Below the pieces are notes generated by a model. That model was not told the DNA's origin and ran no database searches. It saw nothing but the letters and a program-made list of their open reading frames with translations. From Haplosporangium gracile (Eukaryota; Mortierellomycota; Mortierellomycetes; Mortierellales; Mortierellaceae), in the NCBI GenBank assembly GCA_015499985.1, contig JAAAUF010000002.1, forward strand, positions 88,040-152,039: a stretch of DNA of 64,000 nt, given 5' to 3'. The first letter of the stretch is position 1. Every line of letters begins with the position of its first letter. The position numbers and the translations under genes are program-made. Positions 42,386 to 54,800 of this stretch are shown here, piece after piece.

Positions 42386-44718
42386 CTACTTTCTAAAGGT
42401 GGGCGTAACAGTGTTCGGAAACAAGGTGACAGGCCGGTGCTGTCCATTCCACTTCTTGTTGTATTGTCCGCATGCATTGCACAACTTTTCGTTCCGCACA
42501 CCCAACCGCCAGATGGCTATCAATAGTGAACCAGAAGTAAAACGGAAGTTAGCATACATAGTCGATTCACCAAACACGAATAGCTAACATAATATTAAAG
42601 AAAATAAAAAATAAAAATGCTTACGCGAGACAAGAGTACCGCAGTTGGCGCATGGAATCTGAGAATCGTTTCGCCTCCAGTGAGAGGGTGTTCCTCCAGA
42701 CACGGTGACGAGGGTGTGAAAATTCTTCTTGAAGGTAACGTCGCCATTGGCACTGACCTGCAGTGGCGCTGCCGGCACGGATGTGGATGATGTGATGGTC
42801 GTGGTGGTTGTCGAGCGCGGTCGTGAGTACGTCTTTTGGTGTGTTGGTTGTTGAGGAACAGCATATGCATGATGCGTTGGCTGGGGGACATTGGGGTAAC
42901 CTCCTGTCATGTTAACATGAGGCGAGACGCTGACGGAAGGTATAATGGTGATTGGTGGCAATGACCGCTTGTGGCCCACGGGGTTGTGGACAGGATACCC
43001 TGTAGCGGTTGGAGGCAGTCCATTACGAGTCGAATTGGAAGGGAATGCGAACGGCTTTGTTGCTGGCAGGGTTCCGACAAAAGATGGGTCCTTGTAGGGG
43101 ATTCGTCTCATAGCATCTTCGATCGCCTCCGATGTAACAAGACTAGAAGGGGCAATCTGATTTGCCATATTCAGCAACGAGTTGCGCAACGTCGTCGCTA
43201 CAAAGGGAGAAAGAGAAAGAAATGTCTGGTGGTCAATTCAGGTGAATCTACTATCAGCTTCACACCATCTATCAAATCCAAAGAACGACGATTTACCAAT
43301 TTCCATCTCGCGAGCTCCAACCGTTTGGTCCTTGGAACCGAATCTATCCTGCTGCAGCTTGTAGAGCTCATAGAGAAGGGTCGCATTCCGCTGAATTGCT
43401 TCCACGGGCGACAAATCCTCTTGGTCTGTTTTGGAAGCTTTAGCAATTTGCAGTAAGCTCTTGACATCCAGTCCATCGTCTGAAAGGAATGCCAGGTCTG
43501 TCTCCTTCAGGTCGGCGATCTTTTCCTGATCCTGATACTGCTTGGCGATGTTCAAAATGCTGGTGAGCTGTGTCTTTGCCGTCCGTTGCTCCTCTGACTC
43601 CTTTGCCTCCTTTGACACCTTGTTGGCGTACTTTGCTTGGAGTGCGGTATATGCTGTAGCCGTGTCCTCTGCATTGAGCTCGGCGTTGGATGAATCGATG
43701 AATGGTGCAAATGATGTGAATGGCGTGTACTTGCAATACTCGACTATATATCAGAAAGGACGTCGACGGTTAAAATTCGCAGCTTTCATAATGCTTGCAA
43801 AGCCAAGCAAAATACATCTACAGCCTTAAGTCAATCCGCATGGTGAATCGTCTTACCTCCAGTAGTCTTCTTCTTTTCCTGATCCGAAAGACGAGGCATA
43901 GGCCGTGGTTTGGTGTTGATGTCGTGCAGTGATGGCGGGTTGGCAGCTGATGCTGTGGGGACAATGACTGACTTGGCTACATCTGGCTCTAGACTATCTT
44001 CTTTGACGCCAGCCTTGCTCGAAAACACAAAGCCCTCAGGACCTCTCTGGAAAAGTGCCACTTTCCCGCTCCGCTCTGGTGCTGCTGCCTGACTTTCCTC
44101 TCGTGATCGGACCTTCTTGCCATGTGAACGAATGGTGTAATGAGATTTGTCGCTCACGAGAGCTGAGACGAGCTGAAGAAGTTTCTGGGCGTGTTCCTGT
44201 TTTTCCAATGACTGGGCGTTGGTTACAATCGCGTGCTGGCAGATCTTGGTAAAGTCATCCTAGTTTTCATCGAGTCATATAATAGTTGGTGGTTTTTAGT
44301 ATACTTGTTGTATGTATCCTCGATAGCTATAAAATATAGTTGAAAATTTTACCTTGAACGCGAAAACGTTGGTGTATTGTGCATCTCCAAGTTTGGACCG
44401 AATGGCTGCGATAGAGTTCTCGGCAGCCTCTCCATTGACGTTCGCTGGGACGACGGTGGTCAAAACGTTGTGCTTGTCCAAGCTCTGGGCAACGCGCAGG
44501 ATGCTGGCGAGGGTATCGTTGAATTCCACCTGCGTGACCTCTGTGTTCTTTTGTGGCAAGCTGCTGGTTTCCATGATATCTCCAGTCTTTGGTCGCTTGG
44601 GCTCTGTTGTGAGGGTGATTGATCCTGGTCCTTCGGGGAGAGGTGAAGGATGTGATTTTCGCTTTTTGTCTCCCTCTGCAACTGTGTGAGTTCCGTTGAC
44701 GCTTGTAGTCTCAGCCAT
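42386..44718 (-). CDS. GATA zinc-finger protein with bromodomain-like N-terminal region
   Basis: Minus strand, five exons: 44718-44353, 44259-43857, 43743-43297, 43197-42625 and 42516-42386, all GT-AG and in phase, giving about 639 residues. The N-terminus has a basic nuclear-type K-K-R-K motif. Residues about 70-150 (L-A-S-I-L-R-V-A...I-R-S-K-L-G-D-A-Q-Y-T-N-V-F-A-F-K-D-D-F-T-K-I-C) have the Y-x-N-x2-x-F-x2-D pattern of bromodomain helices but lack an obvious acetyl-lysine Asn, so this is tentative. A Pro/Ser/Thr-rich centre leads to a C-terminal finger C588-x2-C591-x17-C609-x2-C612 with I-W-R-L-G and L-C-N-A-C-G, a canonical CX2CX17CX2C GATA finger. The last intron splits the finger between the Cys pairs. 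It is likely a nuclear chromatin or transcription factor. Confidence 0.82.
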
Positions 44719-45378
44719 GGTTCACCAGTTGTGTAAATCGATCGAAAGCTATATTTTCAAGGCGAAGAGTAATAAGATTGTTAAGAAACTATGTACCTGA
44801 AACGAACAAAACGATCGGCACTTTATGGTCGCGTCTCTCCCTTCCCAGGCGAATCAAGCGTAAGGGTCCCCGTACCCCAAAAAATGCAAGGTTTATCTAA
44901 ATCAACACTCCTAAGCCCTTATTTTCATTGTACTCCTGGCGCTCTCTTTAGTATAGTGACACAACTAACCATGCGCATACCCTTTTATTCTTCCGCCCTC
45001 CCCTCCTTGTTTTGTTCTGAACCATCGATCCACGGACTACTGTTTGCTCTGCAGAAAAATAAAAATATAAAAAAAATATTTGCCTACCTATAAGGCAATC
45101 GTTCGTGCTGAGAGTAGATGTGACGAGAGGGATGGATGAGGGGTCAACAGAAAAAGAAGGATTGTTGGAGAAGGGAGGCTGATCGCAGAGCGAGTGAAAC
45201 TGAAGTATACAGAGAGTGGAGAGAATGGTAAATGGTTGGGCGTTCGCGATGGACAGACAGCAGAGAGGGGCTTCCTCTCGTGATTTGAGAAAATGAAACG
45301 TCATGGATTTGTTGCATCGTATTTCTTATTATATCCCTATCGTTCTATCGTGCTATCGTGCCTGGGTCTATCTTTAAT
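44719..45378. other. Promoter of GATA-finger gene / 3' flank of guanine deaminase
   Basis: About 660 bp, no gene supported. An A/T-rich stretch lies at 45055-45085. Confidence 0.5.
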
Positions 45379-46988
45379 TCAAATATCTGGCAGGCAGACC
45401 TCCTTGCCCTGAACATACACCTTCTCGTTGTTGCGGTCGTCGCCAACAAATAGATACTTCTCAAACTTGGTGCGGATCGTGTCGTGCTCAAAGATATCCA
45501 GTGGTGAGTGTTTTGCTACTGTGTTGACCAAGATGGCGTCAAACTCCTTTCCGACTATAAAATTACCAATGGTGTCGTCCAGCTCCATAACGCGTGCTCC
45601 TCCTACAGTGGCGAGATAAAAGAGCTCAGGGACCAAAAGCGAGTCGTCAGGACTCCTTGCGATTGAACAGGTTCTTGCCGTCCGGAATGCATCCAGGATG
45701 GAAGATGAGAATCCTCCAGCCACGTCCGTCCCCAGTCCGACCTTGAGATCCATGTCGACCATCTTGCGAACGTTCGCCAGTCCTGACTTAATATTAAAGT
45801 TGGAGCTGGCACAATGCGAGATGCCCGCCTTCCTGTCCTTCATCAGCTGCAGTTCCTCATCTGTCATGTGCACACAATGCGCCATGATCGACCGGTCGGT
45901 GAGCAGTCCATGATCCGCGTAGACAGATGTGTAGTCGGTTGAATTAGGGAACAAGGACTTGACAAATTCGATCTCATCTAGGTTCTCACAGAGATGAGTC
46001 TGGACAGGAATATCAAACTCGGCGGCCAGCTTTCCAAGCTCTGTCAAAAGGTCCGACGTGCACGAGATGGCGAAACGTGGTGTGATGACTGGGGTCACCA
46101 GAGGCTTGGTATCGAAACCCTGAGCGTCGTTGATGGCGTTGACGAACTTAATAAAAGCCCTGGTGTCGGCGACAGAAGAGTGCGTTGTCTCCCTTAAGAT
46201 GTCCGGTGCGTTTTGGTTCATGTTGACTTTGCCCACGTACGCTCGTTGTCCTTGTTCCTCAATCACTTTGACTAGCTCCTTGGTCGCATCGAGATGGATT
46301 GTCGCAAACCAGCAGGCTGATGTTGTTCCATTGCGGAGAGAACGAGCGACCGCCTTTGTGTAGACGCGACGAGCATAGCTGGCGTCCTTGAACTTGGCCT
46401 CGTGTGGGAACGTCAAGGTATCGAGCCAATCGAGGAGAGGAATGTCATGTCCGTTCCCGCAGTAAGCGTATTGTGGGGCGTGCTATCGATACGATTGGTA
46501 TAAAAAAGAAATTAGCAAACGTTCTCTTGACAACAGTCTTTACAAGTCTTTGATACAAGTACAATTGTTCTTTGACAATAACAAAGACGCATACAATGTG
46601 CGAGTCAACAAACCCGGGGATAACGAACTGGTCATCGTTCAAAAGGACCACCTGGAGACATAGAGAAGGTAAATATGATAAGTTGTCGAAGCTGTAACAA
46701 TACAAGATAGAGCCCACTTCTGACAATTCCTCACTGTTATATCGGTAACAACGCTGCTCCACAAGCGGTCTGAGAAAGTTGAAAAGAGGACTGTACCTTG
46801 GACTCCGCCACGCCGTCAAGGGCGCCTCGAAATTGGTCCTTTGGTATATTCCTGACGATTTTTGCAATCCTTCCATGGGTATCGACGAAGAGGAGGCCAT
46901 TGGGAATATATTCGATTTCCTTGATAGACACGGAGTGAATAAAGGTCCCGTAGAAGACTTTTGAGATGGAAGAAGCGAATGGGCTCAT
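45379..46988 (-). CDS. Guanine deaminase
   Basis: Minus strand, three exons: 46988-46797, 46651-46595 and 46482-45379, giving 450 residues, typical for the family. Amidohydrolase landmarks are P-G-F-V-D-S-H-I-H-A-P-Q-Y (zinc ligands H82 and H84, split by intron 2), Y-C-G-N-G and Q-T-H-L-C-E-N (third His and neighbouring Glu). Further on are M-A-H-C-V-H-M (fourth His), S-H-C-A-S-S-N-F and G-L-G-T-D-V-A-G-G (catalytic Asp). It hydrolyses guanine to xanthine and ammonia in the cytosol, the first step of guanine catabolism and nitrogen recovery. The start at M-S-P-F-A-S-S is preferred over an upstream in-frame ATG at 47081, which adds only a leader-like hydrophobic stretch. It diverges from the membrane-protein gene at 48050. 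Confidence 0.95.
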
Positions 46989-48049
46989 TGAGTGAGAAGA
47001 GTGAATGGGTTGAAAGTGGATGGGCGCAAAGAAGAAGCTGAAACAGTAGGAAAAGGGAGAAAAGTAAACCCTTGTGCTCACATTGGCATGGAAGGATACG
47101 TGAAGGTGTCTGGTGACTGGCTTTGCAGTAGAGAGTTGCTCCCGAAAAGTTGGTGGCGCGCGCCTGACAGCTCGGTCACCAGGGTCTTCTCCGCCGGATC
47201 TGTGTTCAGCAAGGAGTTGAATTACCGTGAGAAAAGACTAGTGCTTTTGCAACTAACCAAAGAAATGACGCTGGAAGCAAGTCATGGCGTAAAGTTCAAC
47301 CATGTTTCTGAACTTGTATTGCAAAGGCCGCCAGCTGACCATAGAGTACTAAGGTGTGCCAGAACCAGCGCCTCTTCGTGGCTATTTGCATTGTGTCATC
47401 CCAGGCGCGCCGTTTTGTTTATACTCCTGGACTGTAGTAAGGCAGGAAAATAGTGAGAAAAAAAAAAAGATGGAAGAGCTGAGAGGTTGTGAGGGAACAA
47501 AAAAAACTCTACATATATTTTATTTACTCTTCACGCCATCCCAGCGGAGGATGGCTCTCCTTGCACGTCATAGTATTCCTTCCTGTGGTTAGGTGTTTAG
47601 AATCGATGGTGAAGACAGACATGAGAGCGACAGAAAGAGAGAGAGGCCGAGTCCGCGTACACAATAGCGAAATAGACAATCACACTCCCCTTGCAACACT
47701 TTTATGGAGGCAGGCCGAGATGGGGGAGCAGCGCAGGGAGGAGGGGAGAAAAAAAATGTTGTTGTTGTCTGTTTTCTTAAGATGCATGATTGGGCAAGCA
47801 AAGCAAGTTAGGAACAAGCGGGTCTAGAAAAGACTTTTTCCAGTCTTCTTTCCCTGTTCTTTGGTTGTTGTCCAATCCAACACGCGTCCATCCCATCATC
47901 TCCCGCCAATAGGCCGTCTGCCCTTGACTGGCCCACTTTTTTTTCTTTTCTCTCTTTTCTTTTTTCCTCTTTTTTCTTCTTGTTTCCCCACCATCCTTCT
48001 CCCCCTCAACCCTCCCTCCCTCCCTCTTTCTATTGTCAAGTCTCCAATA
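46989..48049. other. Divergent promoter region
   Basis: About 1.06 kb between guanine deaminase (minus) and the plus-strand membrane protein. It ends in a strong CT-rich leader (47935-48040). A 153-codon open frame (46992-47453) overlaps the deaminase 5' end and shows no family features. Confidence 0.5.
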
Positions 48050-49501
48050 ATGGCTATTACCTTCCACCACTGGCCCTCCAAGGTCTCCAACATCCTCGTC
48101 TATGTGACCCTGTTGTCCGGAAACTTGTACTCCACCTTTGGCGGTGACAAGAACCAAGACTCTCCCTATGACTCTAAGCACAAGTCCTACATCACCCCTG
48201 CCCAGTTCACCTTCTACCTCTGGAGCTTGGTTCACCTCCTCTTTGGCGGTTTGGTCATCTACCAGTGGTTCAATGACAAGGTCCACCAGACCGTCGGCTG
48301 GCACTTTGTCATCGTCTCTATCTTGAACGCCATCTGGCTTGCTCTCTGGGTAAGTTTTTTGATGTTGGCATTGTTGCTACTCAATTCAGACCGCTTGAAT
48401 ACGCGCGATACAAAAAAAGAAGACAGTAAAATGGTGTCTATGTGTGCTGTTTATATGGTGTGCTTGACTGTGTGCGTGCGTTAACAACATGGGGAAGAGG
48501 GAGGAAGCGATGAAAGGAGAAGGGAGAGGAGAGGAAGGCGTGAGAACAACCAACCGTCAAAAAAAGGACGCAAACACTCTCCGCCCTGAAATTTCGTTTC
48601 GCTGAGGTCGGTCTAGAGCAATGGAAGGAGAACGCCCTCCGCGGTGTACGACGGGAGGAGAGAACGATCCTTTTTTCGCTTTCTTGCTTACATACACGAT
48701 ACATCTACAACCCCTGCCCGACCACAGTGCCTTTTTTTTCGCAAGGGTCGCCATGTCTCCTTGGCCAATGCATCCCCAGCTATGAGATGTATATGCACAG
48801 TGCTAACCGTCTATTTGTTTGTGTCTCTCAACCTGAACATGAAATAGTCGTCTGGACACACCTTCCTCGCGTTCGTAACCTTGATCTTCACTACCGGTGC
48901 TGTCTCGTACATCTACTACAGACTCCGTAAGGATCTCTCGGCCGATAACTGGTTCGACACCCTGTTCCTCGACCTTCCCTTCTCGCTTTACCACTCGTGG
49001 ATCTTTGTCCTCTTGGTCATCAACGCCTTTGCCGTCTTCTCGCCCATCAATGACGATCACGAGGGTCACCAGGGTCCCTCTACCTTCCAGACGATCCTTG
49101 CCATTGCCGGTCTTGGCTTTGTTGCCTCGACCGTTGTTGGCTACATCGAGTACAAGAAGGGTGATGTTGGTATGTTCTCTTCTCTTTTTCAATTAAACCT
49201 GCGCCTTCTTTTCCTATTATTTTCTATGAGTCTAATACGCCATCAATTGTCTTACACTCCGACCCACCACCCATGTTTCTGACATGCATCCATCGTTATT
49301 CTTGATATATATCTGATATTATTAGCTGGTGCCTTGGTCTTGGCCTGGTACTTGTTCGGTGTCTTTGCCCATCAACAGGAACCTGCCATCCACTGGACTG
49401 CCCTCGGTCTCGGCATCGCTGTCTCCATCTACACCCTCAAACCCGTCGTCCTCGGTCTTGTCGGTCGCCAGTCCGGCGAGTCTGCCCCTCTCTTGGGCTA
49501 A
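48050..49501 (+). CDS. Multi-pass membrane protein resembling tryptophan-rich sensory (TspO-like) proteins
   Basis: Three exons: 48050-48349, 48848-49169 and 49326-49501, in phase, giving 265 residues. It has about six to seven hydrophobic helices. I-T-P-A-Q-F-T-F-Y-L-W-S-L-V-H-L-L-F-G-G followed by Q-W, then W-H-F-V-I-V-S-I-L-N-A-I-W-L-A-L-W matches the pattern of the bacterial tryptophan-rich sensory protein family distantly related to TspO/MBR (P-A-x2-F-x-I/L-W-x-L near the second helix and N-x2-W-L helices). The C-terminus S-A-P-L-L-G resembles an acidic/dileucine-type tail end. Substrate and cell location are unknown. Intron 1 is long (498 nt). The TGG-GTAAGT donor follows the Trp codon. 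Confidence 0.72.
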
Positions 49502-50354
49502 AAAAAAAAAAAAAAAAGTAAAGATATATCTTTTTATTTTATCTCTCCTTTTGCATTAAAGAGCGATCCATTCACAATGCATGCGTATCTAGTAGAAAAT
49601 ATCGTAAGAAAAATAAAACAAAAAACAAAGACAAAGAACGAACGCTGTGCTTGAATCGAAGTGAACGTGTGTAATAAAAAGGGGCAAGGCAGTTGTAGCA
49701 AGAGGAGAGGGTAGGATATCGAGTAAGAAGACAAGGCTAGCGGGGATGAGGATGCACAAGACGTGGATGGATGGACAGTCAGGGGCAGCTGGGCGGTGCA
49801 TGATAAGTCCTGATGCTTTGTCTTTGTATCTTTTTTGCAGTGCCAATTGATCCAAAAGCGGACTACACATCATTGCAATGGGAGTAGGGCTAGTAAGGGC
49901 AAGCAAGGGTTAGAGAGAAGTGGGCGGTGAAATGTCGAAAATCAAAAAGTTGTCCAACACAACACAGTTGTCCAACACAACACTTTGCCGATTCTATTTT
50001 TGGGCAGGACAGGGCGCACCCAAGCCTCTTTTCGACCACAGTCTCTCCTGTGTCCTGTCGGCTGCCTCCACTAAATGTCCCCCGCCCGGAGAGACACTAA
50101 AAAAAAATATTTATAAAAAGGACTCTTCTTTCCTTGTCTTCATCATCATCCCCCACTCACCCACCCTCCCCTCCTCATCCCTCTCTCCACTTTCTGTAAG
50201 TCATCAGGATCGCCGTCAACTACTCTTATCAACATAAGCAGCAATACAAGCAACAACAAGGTTCTCAACAACAAACAGAAGTAACCAGCAAACGGCACTA
50301 GTAACAGCCGCTAACCACTGCTATTCCTCATCTCACTAACAATAGTCGAACACA
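49502..50354. other. Intergenic region with TATA box
   Basis: An A-run directly follows the preceding stop. TATAAAAA (about 50112-50119) lies about 240 bp before the secreted-protein ATG at 50355 and is followed by CT- and CAA-rich leader. No gene is supported. Confidence 0.5.
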
Positions 50355-51086
50355 ATGAGATTCTCAACCGCCGCCATCTTTGGTGCCATCTCCGTGGCCC
50401 TCTTCGCCCCCTCGGTTCTCGCTTGCGAGCGTGAGTGCCAGGTCAACGTCTCTCACGCCTTCGCCGACAAGTACGAGCTTATCTCCAACACCTACTACAC
50501 TTTCTTGAGCGACAGAGTCGAAAAGTCGCTCTTCTATGGCGTCCCCGAACAAACACTCACTGACACCGAGGTCAACACTGCTAAAAAGACCATCAAGGAC
50601 TCGGTCGAGCAGGCCAAGGCTGCCTGGGCAAAGACTATTTTCCAGACCGTCTTTGACACAATCTTTAAGGACGAGCCCAAGTTTAAGGGCGACTGCAACC
50701 ACCCCCACCGTGTCGTCCAGCCCCCACTCGGCGTCAACTGGACCATGCCCGACTGCCACAACATGGACTACATCTGCGGAAACCCCCCTTCGATTTGCCA
50801 CTTTATGCCCATGATCAAGACCCGCATTGTCAAGAAGCTCACCCTCCAGCTCCAGGCTAGAGTCGACGGCGATGAATCGGATGTCTATGTCAACTATGTC
50901 GGACCTGCCCTCCAGAACATCCTCACCGCCCAGCCCAAGCTTGCTCCCTATGGTGCTGTCCTTCACGGCAACTTGAACCAGATCTTGGAGGAAGTCAAGA
51001 AGGATCTCAACAACTTTGCCAGCGAGACGCAGTGGGTGCACCAGTGGGATTTCGACATCAAGATCCTTCTCTTGACCTTCCCATAA
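50355..51086 (+). CDS. Secreted cysteine-containing protein of unknown function
   Basis: A 243-residue intronless protein. The clear signal peptide is residues 1-23 (hydrophobic core, cleavage near V-L-A-C). The mature protein begins C-E-R-E-C-Q, with five Cys in the first part and middle of the chain (C-x3-C, then G-D-C-N-H-P-H, P-D-C-H-N and Y-I-C-G-N-P-P-S-I-C-H), consistent with disulphides. The rest is helical and lysine-rich, with N-x-S/T sites (N-V-S, N-W-T). There is no transmembrane helix and no GPI-type tail. Strong C-ending codon bias and a good TATA box suggest high expression. I do not recognise the family. A structural or effector-like secreted protein are both possible. Confidence 0.82.
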   Translation: MRFSTAAIFGAISVALFAPSVLACERECQVNVSHAFADKYELISNTYYTFLSDRVEKSLFYGVPEQTLTDTEVNTAKKTIKDSVEQAKAAWAKTIFQTVFDTIFKDEPKFKGDCNHPHRVVQPPLGVNWTMPDCHNMDYICGNPPSICHFMPMIKTRIVKKLTLQLQARVDGDESDVYVNYVGPALQNILTAQPKLAPYGAVLHGNLNQILEEVKKDLNNFASETQWVHQWDFDIKILLLTFP

Positions 51087-51842
51087 AGAGACTTCAGGTT
51101 GTCATATATCATCACCCGACAATAACATACAGGATACTGCAGGAAAACAACCCTTTCTACCCGGAAAAGTGTAAAGGCAGCAGGACTCTGCCTCGACTTT
51201 CCTTCCTTTTGTATCATAGACCCACTTCGTATCCCACACAAAAGCATCTATTATTAAAATTATCATGCACTGCATTAATTGAAGTCAAAAAGAGCTTCTT
51301 AAATGGGATGAAAATGAACTCACGTTACGAAGCATCATATCACATCAAAGAACATCCTCCGCTTGTTGGGAAGGAGAGATCAAAAAAGCAGCGCTTGACC
51401 CTCATTCCAGGCACATGTCGACAAAAGACGTGCCTATGAACTCCGTACCATCATCCATGGTCATTCAATCACTCCTCTCCACTCGTTCCTTTCTGCCCTC
51501 TTGGACAGTTTCCACACTTTTTATACAAAGCCGTGGTCGTTTTTTGCAAGAATAAAACAAAGGCCCAATACCACCCTCAATGAATCCACAATACTACCGA
51601 TTCGACGACAAAGGTGACAAAGAAACGAAAGGCAATAGTGACAAAAAGACACTATATATAATGCCCTTACCCGGAAGGGAACCGTCATACCCCCTCTTTC
51701 TTTTATCGTTCTCTTCGCTCTCTAAACCTTTCCTTTTTTTTTTCTTTCAATATACGTACTCTCCTGCCTACCCATACAACGACGCAACGACATCCACAAC
51801 ACAACAAACGCTTAGCACCATCAACTCTACTCACTCACCTTT
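51087..51842. other. Intergenic region
   Basis: No gene is supported. TATATATA at 51653-51660, about 185 bp before the next ATG, is a probable core promoter. Confidence 0.5.
51653..51660 (+). promoter_or_regulatory. TATATATA box of the following gene
   Basis: An isolated TATA match about 185 bp before the ATG at 51843, with a CT-rich then CAA-rich leader after it. Confidence 0.4.
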
Positions 51843-54800
51843 ATGAAGAGAGTGATCAAGTCGTTCTTTGGGATCAAGTCAAAGTCCAAGAAGGATAAGG
51901 ACCATCTCTCGGAGAATACCACTTTGATCTCAGCAGTAGATCCCCATCCTCGCAGTAGCAACTCAAATCGACCCTCCGTCGTCGTTCATGAGGGTGTAAG
52001 TGAGCCCTGTGATCCGCGGCCCACTCGAGATATCATCGAGGCCCAACAGCGTCTACAGGCCTCCCCCACCTCAGTCTCTGCGCAGGTACAATACCTCTTT
52101 TGCATCCATCTTTTATTGCAAGGAAAGAGACAAAGAAGATATGACAGTTGGCCGATTTCCCCTGCTATTCCATTAACAACGTGTTCCTGGCTGTTCATTT
52201 TAATTTTTCTCTTCAACCAACAGTCGTCCACTCCCTTGCAGCTCAGACCCAGACCTCCGTCAGAAATTGCTCACGCTAGGACAAGAACACGATCCGCCAC
52301 TGGCGCCACTGCTGCTCCTCAACCCGAACAGCTCGATATCCAAACTGTCCGTCGCCTCTGCTTTCACCAACCCCAATTGATCGACCGTGGCGCAGGTATT
52401 GGTGGACCCGCACCTGCTACTCATGAACCATCTGAAGGTAGCTCTTCGAACAAACCCAACGAGGATCGTCAGGCCAACGTGTCTCAGTCAACCAAAGCCA
52501 CTGCTGCTGCTGGTCACCTAATGGTGTATGGTACCGAAAACCCGTACCAGACATACCATTGTGCCGCACGTCCGTCCCCTCCTCCTTCTACTACTGTTTC
52601 TCTAGCCCAGGATCGAGGCTATGGAACAGACCCTCGTCAGGAAGCAGAACCTGATGACAACAACATCCCACTCAGTACCAGAAACTCTTCCGACGATAGC
52701 CATAACCTGAAGCTGAAGGGCAAGATACCTATTTATGACTTTAGTAGTCTTCGGTCAACCTCTTCGACTGCTGTTCAGGCCAACCTTGGAGACAGGAACG
52801 ATGATTATGACGGCAAGGTGGTTATTGATAATAAGGAAGAGCAGCAGGATTCGGCTGGTGTTAGCATTCAGACTACTCCATCTCACCAACAACACAGTCG
52901 TCACCAAAACCACCAGAATCATGAGCAGGACCGTGGGCATGGGCAAGGACAGAGACAGGGACAGAGATCTCTCAAAGCCAAAGTGACCCAGTATCCTGTG
53001 CCAGACTTGGAACGATCTCTCCCACCTGTGTCACATCCAGATCCAGACCCCAATCCGACCTCGCAGGTCCACTCCAAGAAGCGCTTTAGCTTTAACAGTC
53101 TGACTAGTCGAACCGCCTTCAACAAGCAGTCAGACTCGGGAGTCGAATCTTCTACCTCCAAGAAAACTTTTTCTTACAAAGGCAAAGGCACCGAACGAGG
53201 CAACACCCACCCTGATACATCCAACAATGTCTCGCCAAGGGTCCGACAGTTCGATCTGGATGTCGATCAGCTCATGAAAGACAACGCTATTCCCGACCTG
53301 GAGAAACATCCCTATCGCATCAGTTCCGACTATGAACTTCGTTTCCAGGCACGAGCCTACGCAAAGAGACTGGCTGATGAGCGTGAATTTGAGCAAGCGA
53401 AAGTGACTCTTCTTCAGCAACAACATGATCTCATCGCCACTGTACCAAAGGATTCTGCACCAACGATTCTGCAGGAACGCATCTCGGCCACGCCTCAGCC
53501 TCGACCCCTTTCGATTCCGCCCAAGGGTCCCCCTTCTGCCCCTATCCTCTCCATCACTGACTCGCCCCTTAGCCGAACCAACTCTACCGAAGAGTCAAAA
53601 CGCCTTTCAAACACTACCTCTCGCGGAACCTCTCGTGGGACTGCACGTCGGATCATCTACAGTGCCGACCTTGTAAATGGCCTACCCAAGGGCCACATTG
53701 CTCACGAGAGCAACTTTGAGATTGTCCCGACCAAGCGCTTCAGTGCGAGCTCGGCCAGGACAAACAACACTTCTTCCAGAAGCTACATCACCACCCATGT
53801 CATGACCACGGCGGATAATCTGGACGGTGTGCCAGGTGGGCCAGCCCCGGCAGCTGTTACACTTATCATCCGTCCTGAGACTCGAGGCAAGTTTCCTCGC
53901 ATCATCAACAAACACGAGTTCAGCAACACGTTTGGTCCATCATCTGTAATTGGTAGTATCAACAGTGGTGGTTCGAGTGAGAGTGAGGAGCGCGTATCTG
54001 AACAGTTCATGGCTGTGCACACCCACAACAACCGGGCGATTGATAAGAATCGCTTCGCGACTGCCACAATTAAGGAGCGAGTTGAGGGAAGAGGTACGGG
54101 TCCTGAACAAGCGATGGGCGAATTTTTGGATCATTTGTCAGATGTAGCCTCAACTGGGCCTAGAGCTGGTATGTGAACACAAACCTACATGAGCAACCAA
54201 TACTTAATACTCCACTATATATATACTATATCCTTATCAATAAATACACTTTTCTTTTTTCATACGAACATAAAAGTAGAACTAGACACAATGCATTGCG
54301 GTACTGGACGCCGACTACGAATGGTAAAGAGACCCATATTGATTCCAGAACAGCTCACAGGTCAGTACATACATGCCATACATGCCGATCCTCACGACAT
54401 CATGTCGTCCTGGATTCGACCAGCCCGGTTGAGGTCGTTGGACGTTGTTCTGAACAGGAGTGACTGGCTGTCCTCAGAGGACATGAACAGCTCGCCCTTG
54501 AACTCCAACACGTCAATTAATTCACTGTACATGTCTGAGACCACAGACAATGAGCAGTCCTCTCCTACGCCACCAATATTGCCAGCTAATAGAGAAGCAG
54601 GAGATGAAAGCGCATCCGACAATCTTTCGATCAATAATTCAATGAGTACCGATTCCATAGGCGATCCCTTCCTCGATTCGGTGCTTATCATCGAAACTTC
54701 ATCCTCCACCATCGCACCACAGTCGAACAAGTCGCCACCACCGATGTTGATCAATGGACTGACGGCAGAGGAACTCATCAACAGCGTCCGATTCGGGTCT

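Noticed and set aside
46992..47453. 153-codon plus-strand frame in the guanine deaminase promoter
   Set aside because: It overlaps the antisense of the deaminase start, has no recognisable motif or codon bias, and lies in a divergent promoter.
50364..51041. 225-codon minus-strand open frame opposite the secreted protein
   Set aside because: Same codon-bias artefact. The plus strand has a signal peptide and ordered Cys pattern.
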